A DNA stretch of 64,000 bases from positions 1 to 64,000 of the forward strand of contig CALIKV010000031.1 in NCBI GenBank assembly GCA_938017505.1, written 5' to 3'. The position numbers and the translations under genes are program-made. This document shows, piece after piece, positions 41,718-50,277 of the stretch (within the stretch, counting starts at the first letter, position 1; every line of letters begins with the position of its first letter). Below the pieces are notes generated by a model that searched no databases, was not told where the DNA came from, and was given only the letters and a program-made list of their open reading frames with translations. This stretch comes from an uncultured Sulfolobales archaeon (GTDB taxonomy: Archaea > Thermoproteota > Thermoprotei_A > Sulfolobales > NBVN01).

Positions 41718-43044
41718 AGTTCCCTGGGTTATTAAGTACAGACCTAGGAGGCTCAGCGACTTCATCGATCAGGAGGAAGCCAAGGAATCAATAAGCAAAT
41801 GGCTCAGCGACTGGCTCTCAGGAAAGCCTGTGAGGAAGGCGGCGCTCTTTTACGGCCCGCCTGGTTCGGGGAAGACCTCCATAGTCGAGGCCATCTGCAA
41901 GGACTACGGGTTTCAACTGATCGAGATGAACGCAAGTGATTACAGAAGGGCCCAGGATATTGAGAGGGTAGCTAAGTTAGCCAGCGTGCAGAGAGGTCTC
42001 TTCGCCGGGAGGAGGCTGATACTCCTGGACGAGATCGACGGACTCACGGTTACTGGCGCGGCTGACGCGGGGGCGATCGAAGCAATCATCAACTTGATAG
42101 AGATCACTAAGAATCCGGTGGTCATGACTGCTAACAATCCCTGGGACCTGAGGTTAAGGCCTTTAAGAGATGTATCGCTTCCCATCGAGTTCAGGAGGTT
42201 AAGGAAAACGGATGTTGCCCGAGTTCTTGAGAGGATATGTACAGCTGAGAAACTGGCTTGCGAAGAGAACGCCCTCAAGTTCATAGCCGAGAGGTCTGAG
42301 GGGGACTTAAGATCGGCTATAAACGATCTGGAGGCCATTGCCGAGGGTGCAGGGAGAGTCACGGAGGAGCTGGCTAGGCAAATACTAAGGGTTAGGGATA
42401 GGGCACTGGATCCTTTTGAAGTCGTCCGGAAGATCTTCATGTCTAACTACATTTGGCAGGCTAGACTCAACGCAACGCAGACTGACCTAGACCCCGATAC
42501 GCTCATGGAGTGGATAAACGAGAACCTGCCAAGACAGTTCACCGACCCCGAGGATCTGTGGAGGGCTTACGAGGCATTGGCTAGGGCCGACGTCTACAGG
42601 GGGCGGATAATACGGACTAACTCATGGGACCTCCTCACGTACGCCACAGAGTTGATGACCGCCGGAGTTGCGCTATCGCCGAGGAACGATGTTAAGTCTA
42701 AGTACAGGTGGGTTAAGTATCAATTCCCTGAGAGGATAAAGATGATGTCGCAGAGCAAGGAGGCTAGAGCGCTGAGGGACAGCATAGCGGAGATAATAAA
42801 AACACACACCCACACATCTAAAGCGAAGATACTGAAGGACGTGCTGCCTTACATTAAGGTGATATTTGAGAACAACATGGAGTTAGCCGCGGAGCTGGCT
42901 ATATCGCTGAATCTCACGGACTCCATGATTAAGTATCTCTCACAGGACAAGGCTGACAAAGTGATCGCCAGGGTGAGAGAACTGAGGAGAGAGCTTAGAG
43001 CCGGAGCCACGAAGCCCAGGACGCGTAAGGGCACTAACGCTTAA
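41704..43044 (+). CDS. rfcL: Replication factor C large subunit
   Basis: 446 residues. VPWVIKYRPRRLSDFIDQEEAKESI at the N-terminus, Walker A FYGPPGSGKTS, Walker B LLDEIDGLTV and LPIEFRRLRKTDVARVLERIC are typical of archaeal RfcL, with the long C-terminal domain up to a basic tail (RRELRAGATKPRTRKG) that contacts DNA. The PCNA-binding motif at the extreme end is not obvious. Starts at GTG inside rfcS. No intein here. Confidence 0.93.
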   Translation: MSASRVPWVIKYRPRRLSDFIDQEEAKESISKWLSDWLSGKPVRKAALFYGPPGSGKTSIVEAICKDYGFQLIEMNASDYRRAQDIERVAKLASVQRGLFAGRRLILLDEIDGLTVTGAADAGAIEAIINLIEITKNPVVMTANNPWDLRLRPLRDVSLPIEFRRLRKTDVARVLERICTAEKLACEENALKFIAERSEGDLRSAINDLEAIAEGAGRVTEELARQILRVRDRALDPFEVVRKIFMSNYIWQARLNATQTDLDPDTLMEWINENLPRQFTDPEDLWRAYEALARADVYRGRIIRTNSWDLLTYATELMTAGVALSPRNDVKSKYRWVKYQFPERIKMMSQSKEARALRDSIAEIIKTHTHTSKAKILKDVLPYIKVIFENNMELAAELAISLNLTDSMIKYLSQDKADKVIARVRELRRELRAGATKPRTRKGTNA

Positions 43045-43563
43045 AGCGAGACGCCTAAAGGTCCTCGAGAGAGGAGTGGGTGCTGAGAGCATAGTCTCAG
43101 TCGCTGAATCCATTGACGCAGGCCATCATGAGGAATAACGCTAGTCCCTTCCCAACATGGAAGGATTCTGAGCTAGGTGCGGATTCATATTGCCCTATAC
43201 CCGGCCCTTACCTACAAGCGGGTTCATCGAGCTTAACTCTTTCAGGGAACCCGTGACTCATTTACACCTCGCATTTAAGTCTTTCGTCAGCAGTTTCAGG
43301 GTAAACAGCGAAGCATCGGAGGAGCCCTCGGACATGGGATTGTGGAAGCGCCCCGAATGCGGGATGGTTAACGCCTCGAAAGAGCCTCCACGAGCCCACC
43401 CTTCAGGTGGATGGACTTACTCCAGCTGTGAAGGGGTGGGGAGGGGTCGACCTGACGGGGGTTGATGAGGACCCCGATGAACCCGAGAGGTGGATTAAGC
43501 CTCATGAGCTCCAGGGCAAAGTGATTGATACCATCCATCAACCACTATGAAGCCTGAACCTCG
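43045..43563 (+). other. Coding-like remnant, unidentified
   Basis: No intact gene. The 91-aa track ORF (43190..43465) carries WKRPECGMVNASKEPPR and YSSC, like a broken zinc-ribbon; a second frame continues it with VDEDPDEPERWIKPHELQGKVIDTIHQPL just before 43554. Together they look like a gene with a frameshift near 43440. A start and intact N-terminus are missing. Nothing else of note is visible. Confidence 0.3.
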
Positions 43564-44838
43564 CTAGACTGAATATAGGAATGGAATGTAAACGAAGACG
43601 TTCACGACCGTCACTATGCTCCCCACTTTGATGAAATCCACAAAGGTCACCGTGACGTTGTACCTACTCTCTAACGCCTCCAACACTATTATATTGGATG
43701 CAGCTCCGAGAAGGGTGAGGTTGCCGGCTACCGTTGAAGTCGCGGCCAAGGTTAGCCAAGCCGAGATATTGTCGCTAGCGAGGTCCAGACTTCTCAAATA
43801 GTTGAGATACAGCCCTACAAACGGAACGTTGCTTATCAATTGACTAACGATAATGGATGTTAAAGTCATGCTGAGGATAGTCGAGAGCTTATTGCTAGTA
43901 TCCGATAAAAAGAGCTGGAACATAGGCTCTACGATGCCGCTCTCCCATATCCCAGCCATAGTTATGAACATCGTTATGAAGAAAACTATGGTACCCCAGT
44001 CTATGCTTGAAAGAAGCTTCCTGGGGTTAGACGCTAGAGGGTAAATGCCGGCCGAGATCACGAAGGGGATGAAACCCCTCTCACTTACGTGGGGGTAGCC
44101 GTAGAGCTCTAACACATCGTTTATAATTAAAGCGGCAATCGTTAGCGCTAAGCCTATCGTCCCTAACATGGCGTCCCTCTTATTCCTTATCTTCTCGTGC
44201 GGAATAAGGCCTACGTTTAATTCAGCATCGGTGATCCTGTAATACCTCTTCACGATCAGCGCCGTTAAGAACAGGTTTATCATAGTCGGGATGAATAGCT
44301 TAGTTATGAAGTGTACGAATGGGGCAGGCATCCCTGAATCAATTGCTATTAAAACGTTCTGGGGGTTTCCTATAGGGGTCATTACGGAGCCTATGGTTAG
44401 TGAGAACATCAGCAGGATCGCCATGGCTTTAGGATCTATCCCAGCAACCTTACCTATTAGAAGGGCTATTGGCGGTCCTATTAACGCTACCGTATCGTTA
44501 ACTGCGACGGCAGCGAGCAAGCCGAAGAGGTAAGTGGAGGCGATGAGCACCTTCACCCTGCTCTTAAATTTCCCAACGAACCAGTAGGATATTGCCTCCA
44601 ATAGCCCGGAAGCCTCCATCAAGCCTGCGATGCTAAACATTCCTATGAGGAACAAAATTACATTCATGTCGATGACCTCCTTTAGCTCATCTATACTGAT
44701 GAGCCCGCTTACGATGACGATAAAAGAGGAAAACGCCATTAGACTCCACACAGGTATTGACGTCCTCCTGCTCCTCAATATAAGGGCTATCACGAGATAC
44801 ATTATGACGAATGAACCGGTAACTGACCGGTAATCCAT
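43564..44838 (-). CDS. ArsB/NhaD-family (ion transporter superfamily) permease
   Basis: About 424 residues, roughly 11 membrane segments, in the ArsB/NhaD/CitM clan. Two re-entrant-loop motifs are seen: AVNDTVALIGPPIALLIGK and GSVMTPIGNPQNVLIAI, and their mirror SQLISNVPFVGLYL and AGNLTLLGAASNIIVLE in the second half. The clan includes arsenite exporters, sodium/proton antiporters and dicarboxylate carriers, so the substrate is undecided. I choose ATG 44838 (MDYRSVTGS) behind an SD-like GGTGA rather than the GTG 44850 start, which abuts the TnpB fragment. Confidence 0.82.
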   Translation of the reverse strand: MDYRSVTGSFVIMYLVIALILRSRRTSIPVWSLMAFSSFIVIVSGLISIDELKEVIDMNVILFLIGMFSIAGLMEASGLLEAISYWFVGKFKSRVKVLIASTYLFGLLAAVAVNDTVALIGPPIALLIGKVAGIDPKAMAILLMFSLTIGSVMTPIGNPQNVLIAIDSGMPAPFVHFITKLFIPTMINLFLTALIVKRYYRITDAELNVGLIPHEKIRNKRDAMLGTIGLALTIAALIINDVLELYGYPHVSERGFIPFVISAGIYPLASNPRKLLSSIDWGTIVFFITMFITMAGIWESGIVEPMFQLFLSDTSNKLSTILSMTLTSIIVSQLISNVPFVGLYLNYLRSLDLASDNISAWLTLAATSTVAGNLTLLGAASNIIVLEALESRYNVTVTFVDFIKVGSIVTVVNVFVYIPFLYSV

Positions 44839-44846
44839 CAACCTAA

Positions 44847-45263
44847 TCACCGCACGTACGTTGCTGGCTTCAAGTCACTCCAGCTGAATCGAACTAAATG
44901 GGCATCGTCTAAAAGGACAGGGCTCAAATCCCCGGTGTTTGGAGCGCTGGTGTTTCCTCTTCTCCTAGACGACCCCCTATACGATTTAAACATCGCTAGG
45001 GCGTGAGTCGTAACTGTGTGAATGTGGTGTGAGAGATGTCGACCGTATCTAGCTCTAAGCCCTTTGTAGGCTGCCTCGTATAACTTCTTCCTAGAGGTTG
45101 CCTTCGATGCAATGGCTTCGTTCAGACGTTCTTTAAACGTGTTCGTACAAACTTTGAAGAGCTCTTCCAGCATTGCTCCCTGCTCCCCATCGGGCTTAAG
45201 CTTAGACCTATGGGTCGTAGTCAACAGCGGCTTTCCCATCATTCCAGCCACTATATGAAACAT
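44847..45263 (-). pseudogene. tnpB: TnpB N-terminal fragment (IS200/IS605)
   Basis: 138 residues that match the N-terminal part of archaeal TnpB: HRSKLKPDGEQGAMLEELFKVCTNTFKERLNEAI, then KLYEAAYKGLRARYGRHLSHHIHTVTTHALAMFKSYR, the usual helical and basic region. The protein then stops at ...DLKPATYVR, far before the RuvC catalytic domain, and the transporter gene follows directly. It is thus a truncated remnant; no right-end hairpin is seen next to it. Confidence 0.8.
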
Positions 45264-45413
45264 AGTAAGAAGAGGTATATGAAGTCAACCATTTGAAAAC
45301 GGCGGTCAAACCCGACGTAGTCGTGGGGACCCCCTTCATCCACGACTTCTTTGGACTCAGGGGCATGTTGGTTCCCTCACGCGAAGACGCGCGAATCCCC
45401 CTGATCCGTGCTT
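45262..45413 (+). other. Short coding-like fragment
   Basis: One plus frame gives an uninterrupted piece (VKPDVVVGTPFIHDFFG, then LVPSREDARIPL) that ends at a normal stop but has stops just upstream and no start. It looks like the C-terminus of a lost gene, perhaps disrupted by the neighbouring TnpB insertion. Not identified. Confidence 0.25.
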
Positions 45414-45515
45414 AAAGAGCATTGAAATCATTCTACTAAAGAACATTTTTGTATGGTAAGACTTCCAATCGTGACTTATAATAGTTGGGTTCTGTAGTAT
45501 TTTGAGGGCTACGGC

Positions 45516-46091
45516 TTGAGGTTGGATGAGCTTAGTAAGTTGAGGTTGGTCCCTGGTGAGGAGGTATGCGTGTTGGAGGAGTTCCTGCCGGGTAACGGAA
45601 CCTACGAGCATGAAGGCATTGTCAGGTCCACTGTTGTAGGACGTCCTCTCATCGACCTTGACTTAAGGGTCGTTGAGGTTAGACCGGCTAGTGACCGGGT
45701 ATACATGCCGGCCGTGGGGTCTGTTGTTTACGGGATCGTCTCACTCGTTAAGGACGAGTACGCGTTAACTAGGATATACTGTGACGCTAAATGCAGAAAG
45801 TACCTCACCACCTTCACAGGGATCCTCTACGTATCGCAGATCTCAGACACGTACGTGAAGAGCGTTTATGAGTTGGTGAGGCCTGGCGACGTCGTTAAAG
45901 CTAAGGTCCTCTCAGATACCCCACCCTACCGCCTGACGCTTAAGGAACGCCAGCTAGGCGTAGTGCTTGCTTACTGTAGTTCATGCGGCGCTAGACTCAT
46001 TAAACACGGCAACGCCCTAAGTTGCCCGGCATGTAAGTCGTCTGAAAACAGGAAGACATCCCCCGAATACAGCAACATCAAATGTGTTTAG
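45516..46091 (+). CDS. csl4: Exosome subunit Csl4
   Basis: 191 residues of the Csl4 cap subunit of the archaeal RNA exosome. An N-terminal domain (LVPGEEVCVLEEFLPGNGTYEHEGIVRSTVVG) precedes an S1 RNA-binding domain (PAVGSVVYGIVSLVKDEYALTRIYC, ELVRPGDVVKAKVLSDTPPYRLTLKE) and a C-terminal zinc ribbon (CSSCGARL...CPACK). It is first in a cluster with RpoL and TFS, a common archaeal neighbourhood linking RNA turnover and transcription. Start is TTG 45516 or TTG 45522. Confidence 0.92.
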   Translation: MRLDELSKLRLVPGEEVCVLEEFLPGNGTYEHEGIVRSTVVGRPLIDLDLRVVEVRPASDRVYMPAVGSVVYGIVSLVKDEYALTRIYCDAKCRKYLTTFTGILYVSQISDTYVKSVYELVRPGDVVKAKVLSDTPPYRLTLKERQLGVVLAYCSSCGARLIKHGNALSCPACKSSENRKTSPEYSNIKCV

Positions 46092-46193
46092 AGGCTCTAG
46101 GTTAAGGCCCTCAACAGGGTTAAGCATTTTGTTGTAGATATAAGGTTAGGTACGGATTATTAGGCTTAGAGGACTGGTAGAGGTGATGAGGGG

Positions 46194-46478
46194 GTGAACG
46201 TCAAGGTACGTAAGTACACAGAGAGGGAGTTAGTCCTAGCCATAGAGGGCGAGGACCACACTCTAGCTAACCTGCTTGCTAAGTATGCCCTAAGCAATCC
46301 GCATACAAAGCTGGCTACGTACGTCGTCGAGCATCCGTTAATCGGGACGCCTGTCTTGAGGGTAGTCACCGACGGTACAGACCCGATCCAGGTGCTTAAG
46401 GAGGTAATCACTAATACGAGAGGGGAGGCAGAGCAGGTGCTCAAGCTAATCAGCGACGTGCTGAAGGTTAATAAGTAG
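46194..46478 (+). CDS. rpoL: RNA polymerase subunit L (Rpo11)
   Basis: 94 residues, archaeal RNA polymerase subunit L, the homologue of eukaryotic Rpb11 that pairs with subunit D in the assembly platform. The signature ELVLAIEGEDHTLANLLAKYALSNPHTKLATYVVEHPLIGTPVLRVVTDG is complete. Start is GTG at 46194. Confidence 0.95.
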   Translation: MNVKVRKYTERELVLAIEGEDHTLANLLAKYALSNPHTKLATYVVEHPLIGTPVLRVVTDGTDPIQVLKEVITNTRGEAEQVLKLISDVLKVNK

Positions 46479-46535
46479 ATTCATCCTGTTGAGAGGTGCT
46501 TAAGTGAGTGAACAGATGTTCCTAGGTGCCTCTTT

Positions 46536-46823
46536 TTGAAGAGAGAGAGCAGGATCATGGTTTTCGAGTTAATTAAATGCCCTGAGGGCGGTGAGTACGT
46601 AGCCTACGTCATTTTCAGGGGGGCGTTATCAGTGGAACACGTGGGTTTGATCAACGGGGGTCAGGATGAGCTGGAGAGGTTCCTCGTGGAGTCGAGCCTA
46701 GGTAAGGAGGTGAGACTTAAAACGCGTTTCAGCGGGCTCGCCGGCATAGCTGCGCAGGGGTTGCTGGATTACGCGGACTTCGTAAAGCGTTTTTTCGACG
46801 AGGTATATAAGTTGCTGTGCTAG
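46536..46823 (+). CDS. Hypothetical protein between RpoL and TFS
   Basis: 95 residues, not recognised. FELIKCPEGGEYVAYVIFRGALSVEHVGLINGGQDELERFLVESSLGKEVRLKTRFSGLAGIAAQGLLDYADFVKRFFDEVYKLLC combines a beta hairpin with helices. TTG 46536 or ATG 46557 (MVFELIKC) could be the start; I think ATG 46557 more likely. The stop overlaps the TFS start by 7 nt, so it is translated with TFS. A role in transcription is only suggested by context. Confidence 0.5.
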   Translation: MKRESRIMVFELIKCPEGGEYVAYVIFRGALSVEHVGLINGGQDELERFLVESSLGKEVRLKTRFSGLAGIAAQGLLDYADFVKRFFDEVYKLLC

Positions 46824-47194
46824 ATAATCCTAGTAGCAGAGGTGATTTACCGACGTACTTCTGCCCTAAGTGTGGGTCCATGATGATGGCTAAGAAGGAG
46901 AGGGGTAAGACGGTCCTGGTCTGCCCCAAGTGCGGCTACCGGGAGGACGCGCCGAAGAGCAAGAGCCCTCCGACACTCTCTAAGAGGATAACACATAGTG
47001 AGAAGGAGAGGCTCTACGTGGTATCTCCCGAGGACTCCCTTAAGACCCTGCCTAAGATTAAGGGTGTAAAGTGTCCTAGATGCGGCAACGACGAAGCTTA
47101 CTATACAGTCCTTCAGACCAGGAGGGCTGACGAACCCCCTACGAGGTTCTATAAATGTACTAAATGTGGGTATACGTGGAGGGAGTACGAGTAG
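46817..47194 (+). CDS. tfs: Transcription factor S (TFS)
   Basis: 125 residues with two zinc ribbons: an N-terminal Rpb9-like one (YFCPKCGSMM..LVCPKCGY) and a C-terminal TFIIS-type one (KCPRCGNDEAYYTVLQTRRADEPPTRFYKCTKCGYTWREYE). The acidic pair in RADEPPT is the catalytic DE that rescues backtracked RNA polymerase by stimulating cleavage. The GTG start at 46817 lies in the upstream gene. Confidence 0.93.
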   Translation: MLDNPSSRGDLPTYFCPKCGSMMMAKKERGKTVLVCPKCGYREDAPKSKSPPTLSKRITHSEKERLYVVSPEDSLKTLPKIKGVKCPRCGNDEAYYTVLQTRRADEPPTRFYKCTKCGYTWREYE

Positions 47195-47270
47195 TTAAGA
47201 CCTACACTCCAGGACCAACCCTTCAGCACGTCATGTAAGTCCCTCCACAGGTATTTCTGCGGTGATGTAC

Positions 47271-47930
47271 ATGCCACACGTCTCGAGGAAGAAGCTGGAG
47301 ATGATGATATCCGGTATACCTGGCTTTAAAGCGCCTAAGGAGCGGCTTGAGCAGTACGTCACTCCGGCCGACATCGCTGCGGAGATGGTGTGGGATGCCT
47401 TCATGTTCGGCGACGTAGAGGGGAGGGTCGTGCATGACTTAGGATGTGGGACTGGGAGGCTAGCTCTAGCTGCATCCACGCTTAACGCGAGATACGTCGT
47501 GTGTAGCGATATTGATCCAGAAGCCCTTGAGATAGCTGAGGAGGTTCTTAAGGCGATGTCACCAGCCCCGTACGATGTCGTTCTCACCGATCTAAGGGAG
47601 GCCCCGCCCTTCAGAGCTTGTGACTGTGTCGTCATCATGAACCCGCCGTTCGGGGTTAAGTCAAGAGGCGCTGACATGGACTTCCTTAAGACGTCGTTAA
47701 GCGTGTGTAATACTGTTTACTCAATACATAAGTTTAGCGAGGGTATTCACGAGACCCTCAGAAAACTCTCTGAGGCGGAGGGCTTTAATTACGAGACCCT
47801 TAAGGAATTCCGATTCCCCCTGAGAGCCTCCCTAGCCAAGCATCGGAGGAAGGTGTTACGGGTTGACGCCCTGTTAATCAGGGCGTCGAAGAGCAACGTA
47901 TTTAAGAGTTCTGAAAGGAGTTATTCTTGA
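47271..47930 (+). CDS. METTL5-like N6-adenine rRNA methyltransferase
   Basis: About 219 residues of the SAM-dependent family that includes METTL5 and archaeal relatives. SAM motif I HDLGCGTGRLALAA, VCSDIDPEALEIA (motif II) and the catalytic VIMNPPFGVKSRGADMDFL (NPPF plus the METTL5-like tail) are present, as is HKFSEGIHETL. The human enzyme methylates an adenine of 18S rRNA, so a small-subunit rRNA adenine is the likely target. ATG 47271 sits behind an SD-like GGTGAT, so I prefer it to the track GTG start 47262. Confidence 0.85.
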   Translation: MPHVSRKKLEMMISGIPGFKAPKERLEQYVTPADIAAEMVWDAFMFGDVEGRVVHDLGCGTGRLALAASTLNARYVVCSDIDPEALEIAEEVLKAMSPAPYDVVLTDLREAPPFRACDCVVIMNPPFGVKSRGADMDFLKTSLSVCNTVYSIHKFSEGIHETLRKLSEAEGFNYETLKEFRFPLRASLAKHRRKVLRVDALLIRASKSNVFKSSERSYS

Positions 47931-48099
47931 ATGATGTGTTTGCCGAGTACTGAGGCTGTGATGTAGGGACGAAGACACTGATTCAGAGACCTCTCACGTT
48001 GATTGCTCTTAACCGTGAAGAACTGGGGCTTCTTCCCATGGGACGCTTTAAACCTCACCTGGCTAAAACGGCTTTATCGCCTCGAGGCGTTTCTGAAAA

Positions 48100-48108
48100 G
48101 TATTTAAG
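48100..48108 (+). promoter_or_regulatory. TATA box of the ribosomal operon
   Basis: GAAAAGTATTTAAGC, a BRE/TATA element about 48-56 nt before the uL3 ATG at 48156, which implies a leader of about 25 nt carrying GGTGA. The 47931-48099 stretch holds no gene that I see. Confidence 0.5.
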
Positions 48109-48155
48109 CATTGTTCGCCAGATCATTTAGGATCACAGTAGGTCAGGTGAAGTTA

Positions 48156-49175
48156 ATGGCTAGGAGGAAGTGGAGTGCCCCTCGCAGAGGGTCTTTAGGC
48201 GTTAGGCCTAGGAAGAGGGCTGCCGAGTTCGTCCCCTCTGTGAGGAGCTGGCCTGAGGTAGAGTTCGACGCTCCTAAGCCGCTGGCTTTCTTAGGCTATA
48301 AGGTTGGCATGACGCACTTGATGATGATAGACGATCGCGAGGGAAGACCTACGCACGGTCAGGAGATCTTCGTCCCCGTGACCGTTGTTGAAACGCCTCC
48401 TATGATCCCGCTGGCCGCCAGATTCTACGAGGCTACAGTAAATGGTTTAAGAACGCTGACAGAGGTCTGGACTACGCCCCCAGAGCCCCTAGAGATTCAC
48501 AGGAGAATTAAGACGCTTTCAGTCTCGACTGACGCCCTCGAGAAAGCTGTCACAAGGCTTGAGGAGTTGAAGGGGAGAATCGCTAGAGTGTCTCTAATCA
48601 TGTCCACTCAACCGAGGCTTGCTGGCGGATTAAGTAAGAAGGCCCCTGACGTGGTCGAAGTTAGGCTGGGTGGGGGTAACTTAGAGGCGCAGACGAGCTA
48701 CGCGCTTGAGTCACTTGGTAAGCCTCTGAGGGTAATGGATATATTCAGCGTAGGGCAGTTTGTAGACGTCATAGGAGTGACTAAGGGTAAGGGATTCCAG
48801 GGGGTGGTCAAGAGGTTCGGGGTCAGGGAGCTTCCAAGATGGCACAAGCACAGGAAGGGCTACAGGAGGATAGGCGCGAGGAGCCCGGCATTCGGCTCGA
48901 TAAGCCCGGTACCTCAGCCTGGTCAGACAGGTTTCCACAGGAGGACTGAGTACAACAAAAGGATATTAATGATCGGTGAGGATGGCGGTAAGGTAACGCC
49001 GGTCAGCGGGTTCCCGCACTACGGTCTTGTTAAGACGGACTACGTGGTCATTGCAGGCACTCTTCAGGGAACCCCTAAGAGACCGCTGATCCTCAGATGG
49101 CCTGTGAGACCGCCTAAGTGGGCTCCTTCAAGAGCTCCGAAGGTGGTCTATATAAGTCTTGACAGCAAGATTTAG
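48156..49175 (+). CDS. rpl3: Ribosomal protein uL3
   Basis: About 339 residues, large-subunit protein L3 with the archaeal N-terminal extension. MARRKWSAPRRGSLGVRPRKRAAEFVPSV, then AFLGYKVGMTHLMMIDD, VTVVETPPM and the conserved C-terminal GKGFQGVVKRFGVR, QPGQTGFHRRTEYNKRI are seen. L3 contacts the peptidyl-transferase centre with its W-loop. The track start 48111 is too early; ATG 48156 (SD GGTGA) is chosen. First of four ribosomal genes. Confidence 0.96.
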   Translation: MARRKWSAPRRGSLGVRPRKRAAEFVPSVRSWPEVEFDAPKPLAFLGYKVGMTHLMMIDDREGRPTHGQEIFVPVTVVETPPMIPLAARFYEATVNGLRTLTEVWTTPPEPLEIHRRIKTLSVSTDALEKAVTRLEELKGRIARVSLIMSTQPRLAGGLSKKAPDVVEVRLGGGNLEAQTSYALESLGKPLRVMDIFSVGQFVDVIGVTKGKGFQGVVKRFGVRELPRWHKHRKGYRRIGARSPAFGSISPVPQPGQTGFHRRTEYNKRILMIGEDGGKVTPVSGFPHYGLVKTDYVVIAGTLQGTPKRPLILRWPVRPPKWAPSRAPKVVYISLDSKI

Positions 49176-49192
49176 GGGCTGGGTGTTAGGCG

Positions 49193-50005
49193 ATGTCAGG
49201 GAGGATATTAATGGTTGAGAAGGTCGAGGTGAGGAAGGCCCCGGTCGTGAACGCAAGCGGTGAGGTGGTTGGCGAGGTAGTGCTTCCGCCTGTTTTCTCC
49301 GTGCCGGTGAGGAAAGATCTGATTAGGAGGGCGTTTCTGGCCGCCTTTACCTCCAAACTACAGCCTAAAGGGAGAGACCCACTGGCTGGTAAGAGGAGGG
49401 TCGGGGAGTCGTGGGGTATAGGACATAGCGTAGCAAGAGTTCCCAGGCTCAGCAACGCGCGCGCTGTCCTGGCACCCATGGTGAGGGGCGGTAGGCTAGC
49501 TCACCCGCCTAAAACCGAGAAGATCGTTAAAGAGAGGGTTAACAAGAAGGAGAGACTGTTGGCATTGGCCTCAGCGATAGCCGCCACTGGGGAGCCGCAA
49601 CTCGTCAGGTTGAGGGGGCATCTCTTCGAGAGAGACGCACTACCGATAATAGTTGACGATGACGTGCTTAAGGTCTCCAGGACTGGTGAGGCCAGGAACG
49701 TGTTGGCTTCCTTAGGAGTCCTAGAGGATGTGGTGAGGGCTAGTGAGAGGACGAGGATTAGGGCAGGTAAAGGGAAGATGAGGGGGAGGAGGTACGTAAC
49801 CCCTAGGTCGATCTTGATAGTGATCCATGACGATGCAGGTGGGGCCTATAGGGCGTTCAGAAACCTGCCAGGCATCGACGTAGTGCCTGTTAGGCTGCTG
49901 AGCGTTCTTCACCTAGCTCCTGGAGGATGCCCCGGCAGGTTGACAGTGTACACTAAATCTGCCGTGGAGGAGTTAGGTAGGAGATTTAAGGTGGTGACGC
50001 CTTGA
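49193..50005 (+). CDS. rpl4: Ribosomal protein uL4
   Basis: 270 residues, archaeal uL4 (L4/L1e). The family stretch [55 protein letters not shown] is the extended loop that lines the exit tunnel; [30 protein letters not shown] ends it. The gene overlaps uL23 by 4 nt. Confidence 0.96.
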   Translation: MSGRILMVEKVEVRKAPVVNASGEVVGEVVLPPVFSVPVRKDLIRRAFLAAFTSKLQPKGRDPLAGKRRVGESWGIGHSVARVPRLSNARAVLAPMVRGGRLAHPPKTEKIVKERVNKKERLLALASAIAATGEPQLVRLRGHLFERDALPIIVDDDVLKVSRTGEARNVLASLGVLEDVVRASERTRIRAGKGKMRGRRYVTPRSILIVIHDDAGGAYRAFRNLPGIDVVPVRLLSVLHLAPGGCPGRLTVYTKSAVEELGRRFKVVTP

Positions 50006-50265
50006 GAAGCCCCTCATCTATTATCAAGAGGTCGCTCGCCACGGAGAAGGTCCTCTCTCAAGTGGAGAGAACTAACACTTTAGCTTTCGTGGTCGACTTG
50101 AAAGCCACGAAGCATGAGATCGCTAAGGCTGTTGAGGAGCTGTTCAACGTTAAGGTTGAGGAGGTCCGCACCGTCGTCACTATGAAGGGGGAGAAGAAGG
50201 CGTATGTCAGGCTGAAGCCGGAGTACAAAGCGAGTGAGGTAGCGACTAAGTTAGGCCTTATTTAA
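50002..50265 (+). CDS. rpl23: Ribosomal protein uL23
   Basis: 87 residues. [83 protein letters not shown] is a complete uL23, at the tunnel exit where SRP and chaperones dock. TTG start overlaps the uL4 stop. Confidence 0.96.
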   Translation: MRSPSSIIKRSLATEKVLSQVERTNTLAFVVDLKATKHEIAKAVEELFNVKVEEVRTVVTMKGEKKAYVRLKPEYKASEVATKLGLI

Positions 50266-50277
50266 GTGGTGATGTGA

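Noticed and set aside
45357-45611. 84-aa minus ORF before csl4
   Set aside because: Antisense to the start of csl4 and to the coding-like fragment; no motif.
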